Positions 1-5,066 of a stretch of DNA of 5,066 nucleotides are shown here, piece by piece. Each line of letters opens with the position of its first letter. The stretch's first letter is position 1. The translations under genes were made by a program, and so were the position numbers. Source of the stretch: Akkermansiaceae bacterium UBA985 (GTDB lineage Bacteria > Verrucomicrobiota > Verrucomicrobiia > Verrucomicrobiales > Akkermansiaceae); NCBI GenBank assembly GCA_002292185.1, contig DBBL01000136.1:1-5066 (forward strand), read 5' to 3'. The notes under the pieces were generated by a model. It worked only from the letters and a program-made list of their open reading frames with translations, was not told the DNA's origin and did not search any database.

Positions 1-8
1 TTTTTTTG

Positions 9-50
9 TGGCCAGATTTGAAGGCCAAATGCTCATGTAGCTATGGCTAC
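9..50 (-). other. Short hairpins after the last gene; weak terminator candidate
   Basis: On the minus strand GTAGC and GCTAC (50-46 and 41-37) can pair around CATA, overlapping the stop codon of the zinc-ribbon gene. Further on, TGGCC and GGCCA (27-23 and 13-9) pair around nine bases. Neither is followed by a T-tract in the direction of transcription; the run at 1-7 reads as A on the coding strand. This is therefore at best a weak 3' end, and the window stops here. Confidence 0.25.
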
Positions 51-514
51 TTGATATCGCTTTTGGTTTTGAGTAAATCAAAAGAGGTTCCGCAGTACAT
101 GCATCGCCATCGCTGAATGACGGCCGCATTGAGGACCGCGGTGGTGCCATAGTTGAATGGCTTAACTCGATATGCCTTGTCGTGTTTGCGGGCCAGATTA
201 TCAAGAAAAGGAGTCGACTTACACAGTGGGCAGAGTGTGCCCCTGCGTTTCATGTAAGCGATAAGCCATGAGAGCATACAGAAGCCTAAGCTGGCCACGA
301 TCAACTCTGCCGAACGTTTTTTAAACTCGGGAGCAACGTAGAAAAAGGCTACCACAGAGGTGATCAAGGCGACGATGCCTAGATAGAAAAGGAGGGTGAA
401 GAATACAGCTACGACGAACTTTTTCTTGTAGGGCACAGATCGCGCCCTTTGGTCTAACGAGGGCTTATGCTCTTTATGATTGGCACCATGGTGTGTGTGT
501 TGCGAATCTGGCAT
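47..514 (-). CDS. Small two-helix membrane protein with a cytosolic-type CxxC/CxxC zinc ribbon, function unknown
   Basis: This 155-residue protein has no function I can name. It begins with a histidine-rich, polar stretch ([12 protein letters not shown], residues 6-17) and a basic patch (YKKK, 29-32). Two hydrophobic segments follow, at about 33-60 and 70-88. The C-terminal soluble part carries CPLC (Cys95, Cys98) and CMYC (Cys138, Cys141), about 40 residues apart, which is the spacing of a four-cysteine zinc ribbon with an insert. The segment between them contains [10 protein letters not shown]. From memory, similar small proteins occur in Verrucomicrobia, but I cannot confirm this here. The start at 514 is the first ATG after the hppA stop and leaves a 27-base gap, so the gene is probably read through from hppA. 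No Shine-Dalgarno sequence is obvious before it. The basic residues before helix 1 and after helix 2 suggest that both ends face the cytoplasm. That the gene is real is fairly sure; metal binding is inference. Confidence 0.8.
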   Translation of the reverse strand: MPDSQHTHHGANHKEHKPSLDQRARSVPYKKKFVVAVFFTLLFYLGIVALITSVVAFFYVAPEFKKRSAELIVASLGFCMLSWLIAYMKRRGTLCPLCKSTPFLDNLARKHDKAYRVKPFNYGTTAVLNAAVIQRWRCMYCGTSFDLLKTKSDIK

Positions 515-541
515 AAAGCGTTCGTTGAGCTCTGAGCATTT

Positions 542-2593
542 TTACAAGAGAGGAGCAATGACAAGGCTGACAATGGCCATCACGTTGATGAGGATATTCA
601 TCGATGGGCCAGAAGTGTCCTTGAAGGGGTCGCCAACGGTGTCGCCGACGACGCAGCCTTTGTGCGTCTCAGAGTTTTTACCGCCGTGGTGACCTTCCTC
701 GACGTATTTCTTGGCATTGTCCCAGGCACCGCCTGCGTTGGACATGAAGAGCGCCATGAGAATGCATCCGAGTAGGGCACCGCAGAGGGTGCCGGTGAGG
801 GCGATCGCTCCGATGCCTCCAACCATGTTGAAGCCAAAGCCGACAGCGAGGGGGGTTCCGACAGCCAGTAGGGCAGGGAGGATCATTCGCTTAGTAGCTG
901 CGCGGGTTGCGATATCAATACACTTCTCGGAATCTGGCTTGCCAGTGCCTTCAAGTAGGCCTGGGATTTCACGGAACTGTCGGCGAATTTCATTGATCAT
1001 TTCAAAAGCGGCACTGCCTACAGCTTCCATAGTAATGGCACCATTGAGGAAGGGTACAACGCCACCGATGAAGAGGCCAACAAAGAAGGTGCGAAGCACT
1101 GCCTCGTCCTTGAAGTCGAAGTTTACGATGTGGGCTTTCTGAATGAACGCGGTGATCAGCGCAAGAGCAGCGAGACCAGCAGCACCGATGGCAAAGCCTT
1201 TGCCGATAGCGGCTGTTGTGTTGCCCACGGCATCGAGGCCGTCTGTGATCTTGCGGGTTTCAGGCCCCATGGCGCTCATCTCAGCGATGCCGCCTGCGTT
1301 GTCAGCAACGGGTCCGTAGGCATCGATGGCCATGGTGATGCCGACAGTTCCGAGCATGCCAACTGCAGCTAGGCCAACGCCAAGCAGGCCGGCGAACTCG
1401 TAAGAAACAAAGATAATGGCCGCGAGAGTGAGCATTGGAATGGCGACGGATTTTAGTCCGACGGAGAGGCCAGTGATCATGACGGTGGCCACACCGGTTT
1501 CTCCGGACTTGGCGATGTCGCGAACGGGCTTTCCACCGGTGTAATATTCTGTGACTAGGCCGATGGCGATACCACCGACGGCACCGCAGAGCACGGCCGC
1601 TGCGATATTGCTGCTAACGCCTAGCATATTGCACAGTCCAAATGATCCGACAATAAAGATGACAGCAGCGCCAATGGTGCCGAAACGCAGGGCGCTGGCG
1701 GGGTCCTTGGCGGACATAACTTTAACCAAGAGAATACCAAGAATGGAGCAAGCTAGTCCCATGGTCGTCAGTGCAAGAGGCATGTGCATCAAGGTCTCCT
1801 TGCTTGCACCATGTGCAACGATGGCAGTGGGATCAGAAATATGGAGCTTGGCGGCCATGGCAGCGACGATGGCTACGCAGGCGATTTGAGCTCCGCAGTA
1901 GGATTCAAAGATATCAGATCCCATGCCGGCAACGTCGCCTACGTTGTCACCCACGTTGTCTGCGATCACACCAGGGTTACGCGGGTCGTCCTCGGGAATG
2001 CCGGCTTCGACTTTTCCGACGAGGTCTGCACCAACATCAGCAGCCTTGGTGAAGATGCCGCCACCAACACGGTAGAAGAGGGCAACAAGGGAAGCACCCA
2101 TCGCAAAACCCTCCATGATTTCGGCAACCGCGTGGCTGTCTTTGTAAAAGTAGTAAACTCCTCCTAGTCCAATAAGGCCCATTGAGGCGACGGTGAGACC
2201 CATCACGGAGCCACCGAAGAATGCCACACTGAGTGCGTCGGCTTGGCCGTTGTCCCTTGCGGCCAAGGTGGTGCGCACGTTGGATTTGGTCGCAGTAAAC
2301 ATGCCAACGAATCCGGAAAACGAGGAAGCTAAGCAGCCGAGGAAAAAGGCCAGTGACTGTTGTTTGCCGTATTCAGCTTTCTGGAAAAAAAACAGTAGGC
2401 CGCCGATGATAATAGCGAACAGGGAAATCAGCACAAACTCTCTGCGCATGAAGATCATTGCACCTTTGTGAATCTGGTCGGCAATCTCTTTCACTTTGCC
2501 TTCACCCCCTGGGCGTTTCAAAATAGTGGCAAGGATGAGGAATGCTACTACGAGACCTGCTAGGCCGGCAAAAGGAGTGATGATAGGATTCAT
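542..2593 (-). CDS. hppA: K+-dependent ion-translocating membrane pyrophosphatase (probable Na+ or Na+/H+ pump)
   Basis: A complete 683-residue membrane-integral pyrophosphatase, within the normal bacterial length. It hydrolyses cytosolic diphosphate and uses the energy to pump cations out across the inner membrane. About 16 hydrophobic helices are visible. The substrate site is intact: [13 protein letters not shown] (184-196, with Asp186, Asp190, Lys194), EDDPRNP (201-207), [10 protein letters not shown] (211-220), [12 protein letters not shown] (424-435), [12 protein letters not shown] (618-629) and [15 protein letters not shown] (650-664). [10 protein letters not shown] (457-466) has Ala461 and Gly464 where K+-independent enzymes have Lys and Thr, so it should need K+. 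Glu230 in SDIFES sits at the helix-6 position typical of Na+-pumping and bacterial K+-dependent enzymes, not one turn later as in plant H+ pumps. I chose the ATG at 2593 because the protein then begins directly at helix 1 ([11 protein letters not shown]). The longer frame from 2710 would run through the terminator and promoter region. The leader lacks a Shine-Dalgarno sequence and is rich in A and C. Confidence 0.96.
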   Translation of the reverse strand: MNPIITPFAGLAGLVVAFLILATILKRPGGEGKVKEIADQIHKGAMIFMRREFVLISLFAIIIGGLLFFFQKAEYGKQQSLAFFLGCLASSFSGFVGMFTATKSNVRTTLAARDNGQADALSVAFFGGSVMGLTVASMGLIGLGGVYYFYKDSHAVAEIMEGFAMGASLVALFYRVGGGIFTKAADVGADLVGKVEAGIPEDDPRNPGVIADNVGDNVGDVAGMGSDIFESYCGAQIACVAIVAAMAAKLHISDPTAIVAHGASKETLMHMPLALTTMGLACSILGILLVKVMSAKDPASALRFGTIGAAVIFIVGSFGLCNMLGVSSNIAAAVLCGAVGGIAIGLVTEYYTGGKPVRDIAKSGETGVATVMITGLSVGLKSVAIPMLTLAAIIFVSYEFAGLLGVGLAAVGMLGTVGITMAIDAYGPVADNAGGIAEMSAMGPETRKITDGLDAVGNTTAAIGKGFAIGAAGLAALALITAFIQKAHIVNFDFKDEAVLRTFFVGLFIGGVVPFLNGAITMEAVGSAAFEMINEIRRQFREIPGLLEGTGKPDSEKCIDIATRAATKRMILPALLAVGTPLAVGFGFNMVGGIGAIALTGTLCGALLGCILMALFMSNAGGAWDNAKKYVEEGHHGGKNSETHKGCVVGDTVGDPFKDTSGPSMNILINVMAIVSLVIAPLL

Positions 2594-2650
2594 GGTTTGT
2601 CGGTTGTTTTCGTTGTTGGGTGTTCGGTCTCTTTGAGATGCTGATGCAAA

Positions 2651-2678
2651 TAAAAAAGCGAGGAATGAAAACCCCGCT
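2651..2678 (-). terminator. Intrinsic terminator of the protease/pseudoprotease operon
   Basis: Read on the minus strand, AGCGGGG (2678-2672) pairs with CCTCGCT (2663-2657) through seven pairs, one of them G-T, around an eight-base loop (TTTTCATT). The second arm ends in T and five more T residues follow directly (2656-2652). It lies 57 bases after the stop codon of the PDZ pseudoprotease and 58 bases before the hppA start, so it separates the two transcription units. The same hairpin would lie in the hppA leader if hppA is transcribed from the candidate promoter at 2693-2720. Confidence 0.7.
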
Positions 2679-2692
2679 CGGACTGAGGCGTG

Positions 2693-2720
2693 AGCATAGG
2701 AATTGAACACGCTCTGGCAA
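2693..2720 (-). promoter_or_regulatory. Candidate sigma70-type promoter for hppA
   Basis: On the minus strand, TTGCCA (2720-2715, five of six matches to the -35 consensus) is followed after 16 bases by TATGCT (2698-2693, four of six matches to the -10 consensus). It begins 14 bases after the pseudoprotease stop codon and would start RNA near 2686, giving a leader of about 93 bases before the hppA ATG. The oddity is that the terminator hairpin would then fall at about +8 to +30 of the transcript. Found by eye only; the match could be chance. Confidence 0.35.
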
Positions 2721-2734
2721 GAAAAAGATACGTA

Positions 2735-4009
2735 TTATGGGTCGTTTTTATGCCTCTGAGGCAATTTTTCGAGCACTTCTTGAATTTTACGTATGTTTTC
2801 TTGGTTTTTATCGCCCGTAACAGTCGGTTTGCCGAGAAGACGCCGGACTTGATCACGAGGGTTTTCATCACGAGGGTTTTCAGCTTGGTTGTTAAAGTCT
2901 GATGGCCCACGCTTGGTGAGCTGTGCGCTCCCATGACTCGCGGTCTGCGGTGCTTTGGTAAGTAGATTTTGGATCGTGCTCGTTGGTATGATGTAGGTTT
3001 TGATCCGGCTTCCGCGGGCGATGACAATACCGGCGATCTTTCCGTCAAGGTCGGTAATGGGGGCTCCTGCATCGCTTGGCGCAATAGGCATATCAGACTG
3101 TATAACGCTAGGGAAACCCGTCCGGATATCACTGGGGGTAGCACCCATGCGTTCCATGATATTCATGCGTTCTTGGGGAATGCGGCGAATGGTCGGATTT
3201 TCAGAGAGGGAGCCGAGCGCTACTTTGGTTTTTTTGCGAGCATTGCCCCGTTTGTAAGTCACGATAATTTCTGAGCCTGGCTGGAGTCTCTGCAGCAGCG
3301 TTTTCATTTCCATGAGCCCCGTCAGATTTTCTTGATCCACAGCTAAAATAATATCGCCTGCTCGCAGCCCAGCTTTAGCGGCTGCAGAACCGGGCATGAT
3401 TTCTCTGAGGGCAATGCCCCCTTGCTCATTGCTAAAGTCCATCATGACGCCCAGATATGCTTTGTCCCCATCTCGAAGACTGCGAGATTCAACACTGACA
3501 ACCCCGAGGCTCTCGACGTTGCCGTCAGGGTTTGCCATGAGAATAAAGCTGCCCAGAGGCAGCGGAGCTGCTTGGGAAAGATCGAGCGGAGTTAGCTCGG
3601 CATCGCTCACGTCATAATCCAGTAGTGCAAGATCGTGATCTGGATAAACGCCCGCAAGGTTAGCGGCAAATGCTTTGCCTTCTGAGGTCATCACAACGAG
3701 CCGGTTACTGGCCTTTTTGATTTCACTCCATTTGGTGAGAATCGAAGGCTGCTGGCTCGATCCGCTCATTATAACGGTGCCGTAGCAGATTCTGCCACCC
3801 TGGTGATAAATGCTCACCGTGCTTTTTGCCGCTTCGGCGATCACTGGCTTGGAAGCACTAAAGAAGCCGGAGGCCTGATTTTTCAGTTCCCTTTTTTCAT
3901 GCCACGAGAGACCAGCAAGAGGATCGGGTAACCTCACAGAATACTGCGCGATTCCTTGGCAAGACAAGCAGATCCATCCCGCAGCTGCTAGTAGTGATTG
4001 AATTTTCAT
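2735..4009 (-). CDS. Secreted HtrA-like pseudoprotease with a PDZ domain nested inside the protease fold
   Basis: A 424-residue exported protein. Residues 1-21 form a signal peptide (Lys2, hydrophobic core, likely cut after GIA21); Cys17 is not in a good lipobox. A trypsin/HtrA-like fold starts near 57. Compared with HtrA, LTAGH has become LTKWS (91-95), so His is Ser95. The Asp is kept (DHDLALL, Asp126). The serine loop GDSGGP has become SDAGAP (312-317), so Ser is Ala314. It should not cut proteins. The second barrel begins normally (GSFILMANPDG, then LGVVSVESRSL to 178), is interrupted by a PDZ domain (about 185-267, core KAGLRAGDIILAVD), and resumes at FPSVIQSDMPIAPSDAGAP (299-317) and LDGKIAGIVIARG (321-333). 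A charged, probably flexible tail (352-424) holds an exact ENPRD-ENPRD repeat. It lies 39 bases after the active protease gene, so they are likely co-transcribed. A role as partner, scaffold or regulator of that protease is inference. Confidence 0.93.
   Translation of the reverse strand: MKIQSLLAAAGWICLSCQGIAQYSVRLPDPLAGLSWHEKRELKNQASGFFSASKPVIAEAAKSTVSIYHQGGRICYGTVIMSGSSQQPSILTKWSEIKKASNRLVVMTSEGKAFAANLAGVYPDHDLALLDYDVSDAELTPLDLSQAAPLPLGSFILMANPDGNVESLGVVSVESRSLRDGDKAYLGVMMDFSNEQGGIALREIMPGSAAAKAGLRAGDIILAVDQENLTGLMEMKTLLQRLQPGSEIIVTYKRGNARKKTKVALGSLSENPTIRRIPQERMNIMERMGATPSDIRTGFPSVIQSDMPIAPSDAGAPITDLDGKIAGIVIARGSRIKTYIIPTSTIQNLLTKAPQTASHGSAQLTKRGPSDFNNQAENPRDENPRDQVRRLLGKPTVTGDKNQENIRKIQEVLEKLPQRHKNDP
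2852..2881 (-). repeat. Perfect 15-bp tandem duplication in the pseudoprotease tail
   Basis: The plus-strand unit ATCACGAGGGTTTTC occurs twice in a row with no mismatch (2852-2866 and 2867-2881). At 15 bases it keeps the frame and gives the protein repeat ENPRD-ENPRD in the charged C-terminal tail. The identity of the two copies suggests a recent slippage duplication in a region of low constraint. Confidence 0.9.
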
Positions 4010-4048
4010 GATTGTCTGTGTGATGGTCTATCGGTGACTCCTTGACGG

Positions 4049-5066
4049 TTAGCGTTTTTCATCGGGGATGATGTCGCCACGGCGACCCAGGGTGAGCTTT
4101 CGGGTGAGTCGATCTTGGCCACGAATAAGGCGAATGGTGATGGTTTCGCCCGGTTCGTGCTGCGCGATGACGATGTGGAGGGTGCGAAGATCGGGAACGT
4201 TTTTATCATTGATGTTATTAATGATGTCTCCTGCCCGTAGCCCAGCCTTGCTTGCTGGCCCGCCCTCAAAAACGTGTCTGATGCTAATACCGGAACGAAT
4301 GCCAGATTTGCTTGGTCGGCCTGTGATGATGCCAATGACCGGAGCATCGGGGTTGTCCAACAGTGAGCTTCCCCCAAGGCGTCCCCAGGTTTCCCCTTTT
4401 TCGAGTTTCTTCCAGTCTTGCAGAACACCAGTGATGCCAGCGTGGTTGTTGGATGAGAGAGATTCTCCAATCGATGAGTGGATACCTACGACGCTTCCAT
4501 TTAAGTCAAAGAGTGGGCCTCCACTATCACCACCGATGAGCGTGCAATCTGTGCTGAGGAAATGATCTTGCCCTTGGGCGATCACTCGGCCGAAGCGCAC
4601 AGGCGGAGTGCGCACTGGGTCATATCCTCCGGCGTGACCTAGTGCGATGACGAGATCTCCGCTATCAAGTTTCCGCGATTTTCCAATGCCCGCATGCGGC
4701 CAGCCGAAAGTAGGTTTGGGATCCATAATTTGTATCATGGCGGTGTCTCGTGTGTAGTTAGCGCCGAGCACTTTCCCTGTTGCTTGTTTTCCATTGGGAA
4801 AAACAACCGTCATTTCATCGGAGCCTCGAACGACGTGACCAGCGGTAAGAATAAGGCCGTCCTTGCTGACGACAACACCACTGCCAGAGGCTCCGCTTTT
4901 CGTCGAGAACAGCGATATGGTGGCAGGGAGCACTTTTTGCACAACTCCGGTAACTTTCTGTTCCAGCGATTTGAGCTGAGAGATGTTCTGAGGGCTGGGT
5001 GCTGCCGCCAGTGGCTGAATCGCCAGCAAGGCTATGGCAAATATTGTGGCAAACATTGTGGCAAAC
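4049..5066 (-). CDS. Secreted HtrA/DegP-like serine protease (S1C) with one PDZ domain; 5' end may lie outside the window
   Basis: This is a periplasmic-type serine protease, expected to cut misfolded or specific exported proteins. Numbering from the ATG at 5056 gives 335 residues. A hydrophobic signal segment (1-18, ending PLAAA) precedes the trypsin-like domain. The triad is intact: His74 in LTAGHVV, Asp104 in YTRDTAM and Ser178 in GGDSGGP. After the barrel comes a segment unlike E. coli DegP (GIHSSIGESLSSNNH, then LEKGETWGRL). From memory this form is common in Planctomycetes and Verrucomicrobia proteins. One PDZ domain follows (about 239-325, core SKAGLRAGDIINNIND). The start is uncertain. 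The frame stays open to the window edge, and the ATG at 5056 gives a signal peptide without the usual Lys or Arg, so the true start may lie upstream of 5066. It is the first visible gene of a probable two-gene operon with the pseudoprotease. Protease type is sure; the start and the substrate are not. Confidence 0.94.
   Translation of the reverse strand, partial: FATMFATIFAIALLAIQPLAAAPSPQNISQLKSLEQKVTGVVQKVLPATISLFSTKSGASGSGVVVSKDGLILTAGHVVRGSDEMTVVFPNGKQATGKVLGANYTRDTAMIQIMDPKPTFGWPHAGIGKSRKLDSGDLVIALGHAGGYDPVRTPPVRFGRVIAQGQDHFLSTDCTLIGGDSGGPLFDLNGSVVGIHSSIGESLSSNNHAGITGVLQDWKKLEKGETWGRLGGSSLLDNPDAPVIGIITGRPSKSGIRSGISIRHVFEGGPASKAGLRAGDIINNINDKNVPDLRTLHIVIAQHEPGETITIRLIRGQDRLTRKLTLGRRGDIIPDEKR
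5031..5066 (-). repeat. 12-bp tandem repeat within the protease signal peptide
   Basis: The plus-strand unit ATTGTGGCAAAC is present twice perfectly (5043-5054 and 5055-5066), with a third degenerate copy (5031-5042, 8 of 12 matches). It may continue beyond the window. On the coding strand it gives FAT-M, FAT-I, then FAIA. The unit is in frame, so a change in copy number would lengthen or shorten the hydrophobic core of the signal peptide and would add or remove a possible ATG start with each perfect copy. Confidence 0.8.

Noticed and set aside
484..500. A 10-bp palindrome (CACCATGGTG) and a short GT repeat at the start of the zinc-ribbon gene
   Set aside because: Five GT units are too few to argue phase variation, and the sequence is explained by the His/Thr codons of the N-terminus.
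2385..2392. Run of eight A (T on the coding strand) inside hppA, a possible slippage or frameshift site
   Set aside because: It encodes Phe codons in a membrane helix and the frame is intact on both sides; no alternative product is suggested.
711..2471. Several plus-strand open frames opposite hppA (for example 711-1142, 1551-1889, 1784-2167, 2193-2471)
   Set aside because: They are antisense shadows of a highly conserved gene; their translations are low-complexity, Arg/Pro/Ser-rich and show no domain.
2628..2638. Small inverted repeat TCTC-TTT-GAGA in the hppA leader
   Set aside because: A four-pair stem is too weak to call an operator or riboswitch element.
2594..2710. A 39-residue N-terminal extension of HppA from an ATG at 2710
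   Set aside because: It would run through the terminator hairpin and the candidate -10 region, is polar just before helix 1, and the family normally begins directly at helix 1, as [11 protein letters not shown] does.
2590..3144. A 184-residue minus-strand frame overlapping the end of the pseudoprotease and its terminator
   Set aside because: It is out of frame with the well-supported PDZ pseudoprotease, shows no domain and crosses the terminator.
4038..4043. AAGGAG on the coding strand between the two protease genes, looking like a ribosome binding site
   Set aside because: It lies 28 bases before the ATG at 4009, too far for normal use, and no in-frame start codon is better placed; an in-frame stop at 4028-4030 intervenes.
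4006..4565. Frames overlapping the active protease on both strands (4006-4470 minus, 4068-4565 plus)
   Set aside because: Both overlap the clear protease frame and lack any recognisable motif.

Overview
The window fits a chromosomal piece from a Gram-negative-type bacterium with roughly balanced base composition, most likely a member of the Verrucomicrobiota (PVC superphylum). This placement rests on the style of the proteins: an HtrA-like protease with the post-barrel segment I associate with Planctomycetes/Verrucomicrobia proteins, a K+-dependent membrane pyrophosphatase, and a small zinc-ribbon membrane protein of a type I recall from Verrucomicrobia. Translation starts without clear Shine-Dalgarno sequences are compatible with it. 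The placement is inference, not a database result.

All four genes I accept lie on the minus strand, so transcription runs from high to low coordinates. At the right edge is a secreted HtrA/DegP-type serine protease (4049-5066, 5' end not certainly inside the window) with an intact His-Asp-Ser triad and one C-terminal PDZ domain. After 39 bases comes a second secreted protein of the same fold (2735-4009). In it the catalytic His and Ser are replaced, and the PDZ domain sits inside the second beta-barrel, before the former active-site serine loop, instead of after it. The two probably form one operon ending at a hairpin-plus-T-tract terminator (2651-2678).

Left of the terminator is hppA (542-2593), a complete ion-pumping membrane pyrophosphatase. 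Its sequence marks it as K+-dependent and, by its helix-6 glutamate, as a candidate Na+ or Na+/H+ pump. A plausible promoter (2693-2720) lies just before the terminator hairpin. A small two-helix membrane protein with two CxxC motifs (47-514) follows hppA after 27 bases and may be co-transcribed with it. The last 46 bases hold only short hairpins.

The most interesting part of the window is the protease pair: an active HtrA encoded directly upstream of a catalytically dead relative with rearranged (nested) domains. This suggests an enzyme/pseudoenzyme partnership in the periplasm. The two genes also carry short perfect in-frame tandem repeats (12 bp and 15 bp). No RNA genes, mobile elements or CRISPR arrays were seen.
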